Part shown: positions 26,675 through 35,354 of the stretch, one piece after another | How the letters are laid out: each line of letters starts with the position of its first letter | Numbering within the stretch: the stretch's first letter is position 1 | NCBI GenBank assembly: GCA_036159515.1 | Contig: JAYYEV010000081.1 | Span: forward strand, 5,798 to 69,797 | DNA length: 64,000 nt | Reading direction: 5' to 3' | From: GCA-002727735 sp036159515 | GTDB taxonomy: Bacteria; Bacteroidota; Bacteroidia; Flavobacteriales_D; Parvicellaceae | Notes under the pieces: generated by a model | Seen by the model: the letters and a program-made list of their open reading frames with translations, nothing else | The model's database searches: none | Told to the model about the DNA's origin: nothing | Position numbers and translations under genes: made by a program

Positions 26675-27781
26675 TTACTGAAAAATTAAACGAAGTATTT
26701 TATCTACATTAAATGAGCAAGTATAATTTTTTAAAATTTCTTCCCTTTTACTAATCAGTCTAATGTTAAAACTTCTATTAAACTCCTCTTCAATTTTACT
26801 TTTCCAATCAGACTCTTTAACAGTAAAACATACATGAGATAAATCTGAGTTAACTAAAAATTCTTGGCTAACTAAACACCTTTGTGCAATAAATAATGCA
26901 TTTATTAACTTCAACTTGACTCCAGAACTGTGTTTTGAATAAAAAAGATTTAATCTAGCATTACTAATTAATCGAATCATTTTTTGATCTTCTGGACTAT
27001 CAATTACAGAAATATTATCAAATCCTAGAGTAGAAAATTTCAACTTTTTACTTGGATTTAATCCTGCTATCTTAAGCTGAATTGGAAGCGACTTAAATAC
27101 TTCTATAAAATGTAATGCTGCATCTTCATTATCTTTTATATTGAAGTTCCCATGATACAACACATACTCATCAGTTTTATTTAAAATCTGCAACGATTCG
27201 TTTTGATGAAATGGATTAATTAATTCTGCTTTAGCTCCGTTATTAATAAGCCATTTTTGATCTTTTTCTGAAATAGCAAATGTATTTTGATCATTATAAA
27301 TTTTTTTTTCGTATCGTTTCAACTTTAAATGTTCAAACCAAAAAAAGAATTTTTTCAAAAGATTTGATTCTGAAATAAATAAGTTTTTATAGTATTCCCA
27401 TTCAATGTTATGTGAACGAATAAAAGCTCTCTTTTTTTTAATCTTAGAAAGATATGCTGTAGTATGTATCCCTTCAAAAATGATTGGAAAATCATCTTCC
27501 GAAAGATTTTGATATAGCTTTCTGTTTTTTCTGGAGTAAACAATAAAGGGCATTTTAGAAAACAGACCAAGCCAATTCATATTTCTCTTGTAGTAATATA
27601 CTTTTTCACATATACTTTCTAATTCCTCACTTTTCTCTCTTCCATATTGAAAACAATGTAAAATAATCCCCACTCCCTCTTTATGCAATGACTTTATTTT
27701 ATAAAAAACATCTATAACTCCACCATAATTAGCAGGGAAAGGGACATCAAAGGACACAATATGTAATCGATGCTTATGCAA
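26675..27781 (-). CDS. Glycosyltransferase, GT4-like (GT-B fold)
   Basis: The 368-residue protein begins RLHIVSFDVPFPANYGGVIDVF, the N-terminal Rossmann start with the glycine-rich PxxxGG loop of GT-B glycosyltransferases. It continues with an R-S-H-N-I-E-W segment near residue 124 and a second Rossmann half with YVLYHGNFN (about 209-217). The expected EX7E motif is weak (the region near LFYSKHSSGVKLKLINAL lacks a clear glutamate pair), so donor use is uncertain. It overlaps the upstream glycosyltransferase gene by 8 bases. The pair likely acts in surface polysaccharide synthesis; acceptor unknown. Confidence 0.72.
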   Translation of the reverse strand: MHKHRLHIVSFDVPFPANYGGVIDVFYKIKSLHKEGVGIILHCFQYGREKSEELESICEKVYYYKRNMNWLGLFSKMPFIVYSRKNRKLYQNLSEDDFPIIFEGIHTTAYLSKIKKKRAFIRSHNIEWEYYKNLFISESNLLKKFFFWFEHLKLKRYEKKIYNDQNTFAISEKDQKWLINNGAKAELINPFHQNESLQILNKTDEYVLYHGNFNIKDNEDAALHFIEVFKSLPIQLKIAGLNPSKKLKFSTLGFDNISVIDSPEDQKMIRLISNARLNLFYSKHSSGVKLKLINALFIAQRCLVSQEFLVNSDLSHVCFTVKESDWKSKIEEEFNRSFNIRLISKREEILKNYTCSFNVDKILRLIFQ

Positions 27782-28877
27782 TTTCTTTATAGCAATTTAT
27801 TAAATCTATTACTTCTTTTTCCCATACTAATTCTTCTTTAGCTTGAAGTATTCCTTTCCTAAAAGATGACTTATTTTCAAATGTATACTGAAGTGCATTT
27901 AATATTTCCTGAGGATCATGAGATTTGGTTAATGAACCACAGTTAAATTCCTCTACAAGTTTTTTAATTTCTATTAAATGACTTGACACCACTGGGATAC
28001 CTGCCTTTATGTAGTCAAAAAACTTATTTGGTAAGCTATATTCATAATTCAAGTTGTTGGGCTTATCTAAACTTACTCCAATATCAGAGAGCATGGTGTA
28101 TTGCATCATTTCTTCGTAAGGGATTGCATCAATAAACATGGTTTTTTTAGACAAATCTTGACTTAGGGCTCTTTGTTTTAATTTTTCAAATACATCTCCC
28201 TTTCCAATAACACACAAAAAAAACTGATCCTGCAAGGCAATGGCTTCTAATAATTCCTCTGCACCACGATCTACATTAATTCCTGAACCCTGTAATATGA
28301 CTACAGGCTTGTGGTCAGGTAAATTCAAATCTAATTTGGTTTTAATTAAGTCTATTTTACTTTTTTCTGGCACATTTCGCAACACTTTAACATTAACGTT
28401 ATATGCCTTGTAATACAATTGTGCTATAGATTGATTTACAGTAAATACATGCTTTAATTTTGGGAAAATGTTTCTTTCAATGAGCTGCCAAATAAATTTA
28501 ACCATTTTTTTATTTTGGATTTCTGGAACACCAAGAAAGTATTCATGACTATCATATACTATTGGAATTTTCTTCCATTTTGAGAGAAGCCACATGGAAA
28601 GCAATGTATCCAAATCGTTTGCGTGAAGTACATGGACTTTTTTGAACAGCAAAAAGAAGAATAACCTAAAATTATACTCAGCATAAAAGAGAAATCCCTT
28701 ATTAAAAATTAATGAAATACGGTGTACTTTATAATTGCGATCTAGTTTTTTTGAATTGGAAAGCCTTCTTCCGATTAGCAGTACATCCCAATTATTTTGA
28801 GTCAATGAGCGACAAACTTTATCTACCCGTTGATCAAAACATAAATCATTTGTGACTGTAAGAACTGTTGTTTTAAT
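27774..28877 (-). CDS. Glycosyltransferase, GT4-like, with probable ATT start
   Basis: With the first standard start codon (TTG at 28803-28805) the protein has 343 residues but lacks the first beta strand. Reading upstream in frame reveals 24 further codons, ATT-AAA-ACA-ACA and on, encoding (M)KTTVLTVTNDLCFDQRVDK. This is the N-terminal motif I know from this family (TVTNDL...DQRV). The frame is closed by TAA at 28884-28886, and no ATG, GTG or TTG lies between. I therefore extend to the ATT at 28875-28877 (367 residues). The C-terminal half has the UDP-sugar region VVILQGSGINVDRGAEEL and a GSLT/EIL segment. It overlaps the next glycosyltransferase by 8 bases. Confidence 0.75.
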   Translation of the reverse strand: MKTTVLTVTNDLCFDQRVDKVCRSLTQNNWDVLLIGRRLSNSKKLDRNYKVHRISLIFNKGFLFYAEYNFRLFFFLLFKKVHVLHANDLDTLLSMWLLSKWKKIPIVYDSHEYFLGVPEIQNKKMVKFIWQLIERNIFPKLKHVFTVNQSIAQLYYKAYNVNVKVLRNVPEKSKIDLIKTKLDLNLPDHKPVVILQGSGINVDRGAEELLEAIALQDQFFLCVIGKGDVFEKLKQRALSQDLSKKTMFIDAIPYEEMMQYTMLSDIGVSLDKPNNLNYEYSLPNKFFDYIKAGIPVVSSHLIEIKKLVEEFNCGSLTKSHDPQEILNALQYTFENKSSFRKGILQAKEELVWEKEVIDLINCYKEIA

Positions 28878-28955
28878 CTTGTTTTATTTAAAAAACAAAT
28901 AAATAGAAAATTTATTGTTTGCCAATAATTTCATATTTATAAGACAAATTATATT

Positions 28956-28963
28956 TAGGTTTG
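28956..28963 (+). promoter_or_regulatory. Candidate -7 element of murB (near-leaderless)
   Basis: TAGGTTTG fits TAnnTTTG and ends only 6 bases before the murB ATG at 28970. If used, the transcript would start at or next to the start codon. No good -33 element was identified, so confidence is low. Confidence 0.33.
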
Positions 28964-28969
28964 CTACAG

Positions 28970-29986
28970 ATGGACATCATTAAAAATAAATCTTTAAGAA
29001 GCTATAACACTTTTGGTGTTGATTGCATTTCTTCTTTTTTCACAACAATAAATAACCTCAAAGATTTAGATGAATTATACCAACACAAACTTTATAAAAG
29101 TCAAAAAAAATTAATTCTTGGAGGAGGTAGTAATATATTATTCACATCAAATTTTGATGGTTTAGTAATTAAAAATGAAATTAAAGGAATAGAGATCATT
29201 AAAGAAACTAATGATATTGTTGAAGTTCAAATAGGTGCTGGAGTGAATTGGCATGAATTTGTCATCCATGCCGTGAATAACAAATGGGGAGGAATTGAAA
29301 ATATGAGCTTAATTCCAGGAAATTGTGGTACTGCACCAATGCAAAATATAGGAGCTTATGGAGTTGAAATTAAAGACACGTTTGTTTCACTAAATGCATA
29401 TGAAATCGAAACTGGAAAAATAGTTTCTTTTGACCGAAAAAGATGTGAGTTTGGTTACCGTGATAGTGTATTTAAGAATGATCTCAAAGACCAATACATC
29501 ATATTGGATATCAGATTGAGGTTGCAAAAAAAACCCACATTGAATACTAAATATGGAGATATAAATAACACTTTAATTAAAAATAAAGTTAGCAACCCCA
29601 CTATAAAGGACATTAGTGATGCTGTAATTGAGATAAGAACAAGTAAACTTCCAGACCCAAAGAAAATTGGGAACGCAGGAAGCTTTTTCAAAAATCCAAT
29701 TATTTCGCAAGGACAATTTAAAGAAATAAAAATGAAATTTCCAGAAATTGTTTCTTACCCTGTAAATGAACAAAAAGTGAAACTTGCAGCTGGTTGGCTA
29801 ATTGAGAAAGCAGGCTGGAAGGGAAAGAATTTTGGAAATTATGGAGTACACAAAAAACAATCTCTTGTTTTGGTAAATTACAATAGTGCTAATGGAAGAG
29901 AAATATTCAATCTTTCGCAAGAGATTTTAGAAGACGTTTTCAACAAATTTCAAGTAAAGTTAGAACGAGAAGTAAATATCCTATAA
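28970..29986 (+). CDS. murB: UDP-N-acetylmuramate dehydrogenase
   Basis: MurB reduces UDP-GlcNAc-enolpyruvate to UDP-MurNAc with NADPH and FAD. I choose the ATG at 28970 (MDIIKNKSLRSYNTFGV); the in-frame TTG at 28961 adds only MLQ. The 338 residues contain the FAD motif LGGGSNILF (about 49-57), GNCGTAPMQNIGAYG (about 121-135), GYRDSVFK (about 162-169) and the catalytic serine segment NAGSFFKNP (about 227-235). The longer C-terminal domain (KLAAGWLIEKAGWKGK) makes it the E. coli-like type I enzyme. Cytoplasmic. It converges on a secreted unknown with one base between stop codons. Confidence 0.95.
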   Translation: MDIIKNKSLRSYNTFGVDCISSFFTTINNLKDLDELYQHKLYKSQKKLILGGGSNILFTSNFDGLVIKNEIKGIEIIKETNDIVEVQIGAGVNWHEFVIHAVNNKWGGIENMSLIPGNCGTAPMQNIGAYGVEIKDTFVSLNAYEIETGKIVSFDRKRCEFGYRDSVFKNDLKDQYIILDIRLRLQKKPTLNTKYGDINNTLIKNKVSNPTIKDISDAVIEIRTSKLPDPKKIGNAGSFFKNPIISQGQFKEIKMKFPEIVSYPVNEQKVKLAAGWLIEKAGWKGKNFGNYGVHKKQSLVLVNYNSANGREIFNLSQEILEDVFNKFQVKLEREVNIL

Positions 29987-29987
29987 A

Positions 29988-31421
29988 TTAATTGATTACC
30001 GCCAAACAAGACTTTTCCCCCATTTTGGTGGTAATTTCAAATATGGATTTCTGATTTTTTAGTGGATTCAATTGATTAGGATTAAACGCCCACTTTTGGG
30101 CATCTGGAAAAGAAATAGAAAGTTCTTTGGTTGTATAAACTCCAAGCTCATCAAAAGTAATATGATTAGTTCCACAATAATTATTCTTGCCATAATCTAA
30201 CGGTATACCTTTCTTTAAATCAAGATTAGATAATGCATTGTAAAAATAATATGGTTCAGTAAAATTGTTTAAGGCAAAACTACCTATGAAATTCCGTGAA
30301 GAGTATATCTGCTCTCTTTTAATTGGACAACCCCAAACATAATTGCCGTTTTTATTGAATTTAACTATTGTCATTCCCATAGAATACCAATTATTTGCAT
30401 CTTTTATCTTCTTTCTACCAAAATGTTCCGCCACCAAAAAATGATTTCCTTCTTGATCCAGATTAAAACTGGTTAATTTAAATTTATCCAATCCAAAACC
30501 AGATTCTTTTATGTCTTTAGTAGACTTAAAAGTCTTAATTATTTTTTCACTAAAATAATATTGATTTTTATGTGTCAAGTGTAAATCATGGTCATATTTA
30601 ATCAAGAAAAATCCCTCATAATTGTACCTTATTTGAGAAGTATAAAAACCAGCAATAACCAACTCACCCTTAGAATTAAAAAAATAATCTAAAGCTGAAA
30701 TTTTATTTCTATTCAACTTAATGACTTTTTCTTGAATAATTTCTTTACCTAACTTGTAAATAGTAAAATTATTTCCTTTTTGCCAATGAGTTTTAATTAA
30801 AAAAATCTTCCCTTTTGGAGATACTATTAACTTATTGTCTCTATTAGGTTCAAAATTTATTTCCAACTTATTGTATGTCACCTTTACTAACTCCATTTGA
30901 TTGTCATAGGTTAACAATTTTATATCTTCATTCTTGTCTTTTACGTAAGGTAGTTCAGCTAGAATACTCAGGTCTGAATCATGTGAATTTTCTGGAAATA
31001 CAAATGTAGTAGGATAACCAGCTTTATGAGGTTCTGCAAAAATTTCTTTAAATGATAAAAACCCTTTTTGTAAATCTAATTTAGTATATAGCAAATGCGT
31101 ATGATTATTTTCATTAAGACTTGCAAAAACAAAGATTTCATCAAAAAAATACTTTACCGTCAGAAAGGTATATCGAGGTTCATTTAATTTGAAAGAATCT
31201 CTTTTCTTCAACTCAGCATCAAAAACATTAAAAGTTAATGCGCAAAAGTCCTCTTTACTTTTTTGTTGTACATGGACTATTTTATCTCCCAATGGAATAG
31301 ATGAAATAGACTGAAGCCCATCGGAACTAAATGGCTGAGAGAAAGACAACTTTAAGTCCTGTGTGAATGCGAGAACACACACTATATTTAAGACAAAAAA
31401 GAAGAGAAATCTGTAATTCAT
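29988..31421 (-). CDS. Secreted protein of unknown function downstream of sufD
   Basis: I do not recognise this 477-residue protein. It has a clear signal peptide (FLFFFVLNIVCVLAFTQD) and the remainder is mostly short beta-strand-like segments (for example FFLIKYDHDLHL, HFLVAEHFGRKK, MTIVKFNKNGNYVW) suggestive of a beta-propeller. No lipobox, membrane helix or T9SS tail is seen. It lies 28 bases downstream of sufD on the same strand, where I would expect sufS in many Bacteroidota suf operons; a functional link to Fe-S assembly is unlikely for an exported protein, so it may simply be cotranscribed. Confidence 0.7.
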   Translation of the reverse strand: MNYRFLFFFVLNIVCVLAFTQDLKLSFSQPFSSDGLQSISSIPLGDKIVHVQQKSKEDFCALTFNVFDAELKKRDSFKLNEPRYTFLTVKYFFDEIFVFASLNENNHTHLLYTKLDLQKGFLSFKEIFAEPHKAGYPTTFVFPENSHDSDLSILAELPYVKDKNEDIKLLTYDNQMELVKVTYNKLEINFEPNRDNKLIVSPKGKIFLIKTHWQKGNNFTIYKLGKEIIQEKVIKLNRNKISALDYFFNSKGELVIAGFYTSQIRYNYEGFFLIKYDHDLHLTHKNQYYFSEKIIKTFKSTKDIKESGFGLDKFKLTSFNLDQEGNHFLVAEHFGRKKIKDANNWYSMGMTIVKFNKNGNYVWGCPIKREQIYSSRNFIGSFALNNFTEPYYFYNALSNLDLKKGIPLDYGKNNYCGTNHITFDELGVYTTKELSISFPDAQKWAFNPNQLNPLKNQKSIFEITTKMGEKSCLAVIN

Positions 31422-31449
31422 GTTGATTAAATTACAAATTTTATACCTT

Positions 31450-32640
31450 TTAGTTTAAAAGGAATTTCTTTAAAATAAATTCTCTGTGATTTAAATTTTC
31501 AAAACATTCCAGTATTTCGTGTACAAATCCTAATGTTAAATATTCCATAGCTGAATCTTGGCTAAGGCCTCTAGATCTTAAATAGAAAAGGGCTTCATCA
31601 TCAAATTGACCAGTCGTTGAGCCATGGCTACATTTTACATCGTCAGCATAAATTTCTAGCTCTGGCTTTGAATAAACTGTGGAATCATCATGGATAAGAA
31701 TATTATTATTTTGCTGAAATGCCTCAATTTTTTGTGCATCTTTTTCAACAATAACTTTTCCATTGAAAACCCCGATTCCATTTGATTTAATTAAGCCTTT
31801 ATAATTTTCAAAAGATTTACAGTTTGGGGCTAAATGGTCAATAAGAGTATGATTGTCTATGAATTCATTGGATGAAGGAGCAAAAATTCCATTGAGTTCA
31901 GTATGGCAATTTTCACCATTTACTTTTACATGAACATCATTTCTTACCAAAATTCCAGATGAACTAAAGTTATTAGAAGTGAAATAAGACTCTTCTTCTT
32001 GATAAATAACATCTTTACAGATTTGAAAATTGTGATTTGGGTATTGATATCTGTTAAGCACCAACTTTGCCTTATTTTCAATTGAAATACAGCAATGATG
32101 ATTGGTTAATCCATTTATTGTTTCATCACTTGATAAATAGAATTCATTTATTGTGAGAGTAGAGTTGGTAGCCAGGTTAAATTTTGTATTGGTATTAACT
32201 AGACCTTCAGATGAAGTAATCACATATACAATATTAATAGGATCTTTAATTTCGACATTACTTGCAGTACTAATTTTAACTGATTTATTCACAAAATAAG
32301 TATTTAAAACATCGAAATAACTGTCATTTTCTGGAAGAGCATGGTGTTGAGTAACGGAAAAATCTAGTCCTACCGTATTCGCAGGAATATGTGATGCCTT
32401 GTCGTTAAAAACACCATTTTCAATTACAATCACATAACCATCTAAATGAGGTAAATCTAAATCATCAAGATGAGATAATTTATTTTTAAAATCACCATGA
32501 AAATGAATTTTCTTAAGTTTTCCCCACTTTAAATATCTCCAGTTTTCCTCTGACTTTTCAGGCAATTTAGCACCATCTAATGAAGCCCATGAATGGTCGT
32601 CTAATGAAAATGAATTTTTATTAAAATTTAATGTGCTCAT
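31450..32640 (-). CDS. sufD: Fe-S cluster assembly protein SufD
   Basis: SufD is a scaffold partner in the SufBC2D complex. The 396-residue protein has an N-terminal helical part, a long beta-helix core (about 120-330), and the conserved C-terminal segment with KCSHGSTTGQFDDEALFYLRSRGLSQDSA, with the histidine of the SHG motif that interacts across the SufB-SufD interface. It lies 13 bases downstream of sufC in the order sufA-sufB-sufC-sufD. Cytoplasmic. No cysteine desulfurase gene follows. Confidence 0.93.
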   Translation of the reverse strand: MSTLNFNKNSFSLDDHSWASLDGAKLPEKSEENWRYLKWGKLKKIHFHGDFKNKLSHLDDLDLPHLDGYVIVIENGVFNDKASHIPANTVGLDFSVTQHHALPENDSYFDVLNTYFVNKSVKISTASNVEIKDPINIVYVITSSEGLVNTNTKFNLATNSTLTINEFYLSSDETINGLTNHHCCISIENKAKLVLNRYQYPNHNFQICKDVIYQEEESYFTSNNFSSSGILVRNDVHVKVNGENCHTELNGIFAPSSNEFIDNHTLIDHLAPNCKSFENYKGLIKSNGIGVFNGKVIVEKDAQKIEAFQQNNNILIHDDSTVYSKPELEIYADDVKCSHGSTTGQFDDEALFYLRSRGLSQDSAMEYLTLGFVHEILECFENLNHREFILKKFLLN

Positions 32641-32653
32641 TGGTTAGATAGAA

Positions 32654-33415
32654 TTACAGGGCCGTTTCTAATTTTAGCCAATCATATCCTCTTTCCTCAA
32701 GTTCAAGAGCTAAAGACTTGTCTCCTGATTTAACAATTTTACCATCATACAATACATGTACGAAATCTGGAACTATATAATCCAATAATCTTTGATAATG
32801 CGTAATAACTATAGTTGCGTTTTCTTTTGATTTTAGTGTATTAACCCCGTTAGATACAATTTTAAGCGCATCAATATCTAAACCAGAGTCTGTTTCATCT
32901 AAGATAGACAATGTCGGCTCAAGCATAGCCATTTGAAAAATCTCATTTCTTTTCTTTTCTCCACCAGAAAAACCTTCATTAACAGATCTATTTTTAAGCT
33001 TATTATCTAAACCTACAAGAGATGATTTTTCGCTGACTAGTCTTAAAAAATCCTTAGCTGAAATTTGATCTCTACCAAGTGCTTTATTCCTTTCATTTAA
33101 AGCGGTTCTTAAAAAATTGATGTTACTTACACCTGGAATCTCAATAGGGTATTGAAATGCTAAAAACATTCCTTTCCATGACCTTTCCTCTGGGCTAAGT
33201 TCACTTATATCTTCATTTAGATATGAAATGCTTCCTGCTGTAATTTCATAATCTTCTTTCCCTGCTAATACAGAAGATAATGTACTTTTACCAGATCCAT
33301 TAGGGCCCATAATAGCATGTACTTCGCCTCTGTTTATCTCCAAATTAAGTCCTTTTAAGATTTGCTGATCTTGAACCTGGCAATGTAAATTTTCAATTTT
33401 TAATACTGTATCCAT
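32654..33415 (-). CDS. sufC: Fe-S assembly ATPase SufC
   Basis: SufC powers conformational change in SufBC2D. The 253-residue ABC-type ATPase has Walker A GPNGSGKST (about 37-45), the Q-loop segment LAFQYPIEIPGVSN (about 86-99) unique to SufC, the signature GFSGGEKKRNEI (about 149-160), Walker B SILDETDSGLDIDAL (about 170-184) and the H-loop THYQRLL. It has no membrane permease partner, as expected for SufC. It sits between sufB and sufD with gaps of 14 and 13 bases. Confidence 0.96.
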   Translation of the reverse strand: MDTVLKIENLHCQVQDQQILKGLNLEINRGEVHAIMGPNGSGKSTLSSVLAGKEDYEITAGSISYLNEDISELSPEERSWKGMFLAFQYPIEIPGVSNINFLRTALNERNKALGRDQISAKDFLRLVSEKSSLVGLDNKLKNRSVNEGFSGGEKKRNEIFQMAMLEPTLSILDETDSGLDIDALKIVSNGVNTLKSKENATIVITHYQRLLDYIVPDFVHVLYDGKIVKSGDKSLALELEERGYDWLKLETAL

Positions 33416-33429
33416 TTTATCTTTTAATA

Positions 33430-34875
33430 TTATCCTACTGATCCTTCTAAACTAATTTCAAGTAGTTTTTGAGCTTCTACAGCAAACTCCATAGGAAGTT
33501 TGTTCAGTACTTCTTTTGCATAACCGTTGACAATTAAACTAATAGCTTTTTCTTCAGGAATACCTCTTTGCATGCAATAAAAAAGTTGATCTTCTCCTAT
33601 TTTAGAGGTGGTGGCCTCGTGCTCAACCATAGCTGACGGGTTTTCACACTCAATGTAGGGGAATGTATGTGCTCCACATTGATCTGTCATAAGTAAAGAG
33701 TCGCATTGTGAAAAATTTCTTGCATTTTTAGCTCCCTTTCCGATTTTCACAAGGCCTCTGTAGCTATTTTGACTAAAACCAGCAGAAATTCCTTTAGAAA
33801 TGATAGTAGATTTCGTATTTCTACCTACATGAATCATCTTAGTACCGGTATCTGCTTGCTGGTAGTTATTCGTTAGAGCAACAGAATAAAATTCACCCAC
33901 AGCATAATCTCCTTTTAAGATACATGACGGATATTTCCATGTTACAGCGGAACCGGTTTCTACCTGAGTCCAAGATATCTTTGATCGGTATCCACACAAT
34001 CCTCTTTTAGTTACGAAATTAAAGACACCCCCATTACCATTTTCATCACCTGGATACCAATTTTGTACCGTTGAATATTTAATTTCAGCTTGGTCTAAAG
34101 CAATTAATTCTACCACTGCAGCATGTAGTTGATTTTCATCTCTTTGAGGTGCAGTACAACCTTCTAAATAGCTTACATAACTGGATTCGTCCGCAATTAC
34201 TAATGTGCGTTCAAATTGACCTGTTCCAGCTTCGTTAATTCGAAAATAAGTTGATAATTCCATGGGGCACCTTACTCCTTTTGGGATGTAACAAAACGAC
34301 CCATCCGTAAACACTGCACTATTCAATGCCGCATAATAATTGTCGGATGCTGGAATTACAGATCCCATGTATTTCTTAACCAATTCAGGATGATCTTGAA
34401 CTGCCTCAGAGAATGAACAAAATATGATACCTAGGTCAGCTAATTTATCCTTAAATGAGGTGGCTACAGAGACAGAATCCATCACAAAATCAACAGCTAC
34501 GCCAGTTAATCTTTTTTGTTCTTCCATGGAAATACCTAACTTTTCCATGGTTCTAAGCAATTCAGGATCAACTTGATCTAAACTTTCTAATTGTTTTTTT
34601 TGCTTGGGAGCTGAATAATAACATATGTTTTGAAAGTCAGGCTCTTTATACTTCACATGAGCCCAATTTGGAGAAGGCATTTCGTTCCAAATACGGAATG
34701 CATTTAACCTATACTCTAACAACCATTCTGGTTCATTTTTTTTTGAAGAAATAAGTCTTATAATTTCTTCATTTAATCCAACAGGAGCTTTTTCGGCTTC
34801 AATATCCGTTACAAACCCAAACTCATAGGACTTACCCTCAAGCTCTTTTTTTAATTCTTTTTCGGTGTAGGACAT
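33430..34875 (-). CDS. sufB: Fe-S cluster scaffold protein SufB
   Basis: SufB is the cluster-assembling scaffold of SufBC2D. The 481-residue length is typical. Visible marks include the core VRCPMELSTYFRINEAGTGQFERTLVI region (about 205-230), the cysteine in LEGCTAPQRDENQLHAAVVEL (about 240-260), SGISAGFSQNSYRGLV-like beta-helix repeats, and the C-terminal MVEHEATTSKIGEDQLFYC segment, whose glutamate and histidine contribute to cluster assembly. It follows sufA by 6 bases. Cytoplasmic. Confidence 0.97.
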   Translation of the reverse strand: MSYTEKELKKELEGKSYEFGFVTDIEAEKAPVGLNEEIIRLISSKKNEPEWLLEYRLNAFRIWNEMPSPNWAHVKYKEPDFQNICYYSAPKQKKQLESLDQVDPELLRTMEKLGISMEEQKRLTGVAVDFVMDSVSVATSFKDKLADLGIIFCSFSEAVQDHPELVKKYMGSVIPASDNYYAALNSAVFTDGSFCYIPKGVRCPMELSTYFRINEAGTGQFERTLVIADESSYVSYLEGCTAPQRDENQLHAAVVELIALDQAEIKYSTVQNWYPGDENGNGGVFNFVTKRGLCGYRSKISWTQVETGSAVTWKYPSCILKGDYAVGEFYSVALTNNYQQADTGTKMIHVGRNTKSTIISKGISAGFSQNSYRGLVKIGKGAKNARNFSQCDSLLMTDQCGAHTFPYIECENPSAMVEHEATTSKIGEDQLFYCMQRGIPEEKAISLIVNGYAKEVLNKLPMEFAVEAQKLLEISLEGSVG

Positions 34876-34881
34876 ATGAAA

Positions 34882-35205
34882 TTATAATGAAAAGCTTTCG
34901 CCACATCCACAGGTTCTGTCTGCGTTGGGATTATTAAAAACAAAACCCTTTCCGTTAAGACCCCCAGAAAAATCTAATGTTGTACCCACTAAATACAAGA
35001 AACTTTTTTTATCAACGACTACCTGTATACCATTATCTTCAAAAGATTTATCGCTATCATTTAATGTATTATCAAAATCAAGCTCATACATTAAACCTGA
35101 GCAGCCTCCCCCCTTCACTCCTACTCTAATAAAGTATCCATTTTTCCCATCCTCGCTCATAAGCTGAAGGGCCTTGGATTTAGCATTATCTGTAACTTTT
35201 ATCAT
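34882..35205 (-). CDS. sufA: HesB/IscA/SufA-type Fe-S carrier
   Basis: The 107-residue A-type carrier has the three conserved cysteines: one in GGGCSGLMYELDF (about residue 35) and two in the C-terminal TCGCGESF. These bind the transferred [2Fe-2S] or [4Fe-4S] cluster. It is the first gene of the suf operon (sufA-B-C-D), with a good -7 element upstream at 35237-35244. The position supports the name sufA, though erpA/iscA paralogues cannot be separated by sequence alone. Confidence 0.92.
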   Translation of the reverse strand: MIKVTDNAKSKALQLMSEDGKNGYFIRVGVKGGGCSGLMYELDFDNTLNDSDKSFEDNGIQVVVDKKSFLYLVGTTLDFSGGLNGKGFVFNNPNADRTCGCGESFSL

Positions 35206-35236
35206 TAATTCTTATTTAGAATAATTATAAACAAGG

Positions 35237-35244
35237 CAAATATA
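35237..35244 (-). promoter_or_regulatory. Candidate -7 element of the suf operon
   Basis: The minus strand reads TATATTTGC, a perfect TAnnTTTG with the extra C, 32 bases upstream of the sufA ATG at 35205. The -33 region is T-rich without a clean TTG at 19-21 bases. Confidence 0.47.
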
Positions 35245-35341
35245 CCCCAAATAAAATTTAAAAAAAAGGAAAATGAGTGTTCTCGTTTTCTGGTTTTCAA
35301 ATGTTAAACAAAAATATGTAGCATGATTTTTTTTTATCTAT

Positions 35342-35349
35342 TACATTTG
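35342..35349 (+). promoter_or_regulatory. Candidate -7 element of thiL (leaderless candidate)
   Basis: TACATTTGC matches TAnnTTTG and the box ends just 5 bases before the thiL ATG at 35355. With a transcription start about 4-7 bases after the box, the mRNA would begin at the start codon. Confidence 0.42.
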
Positions 35350-35354
35350 CCCAA

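Noticed and set aside
35206..35354. Possible TPP riboswitch upstream of thiL
   Set aside because: No CTGAGA-type core or suitable pairing was seen, and a promoter box lies directly before the ATG, leaving no leader.
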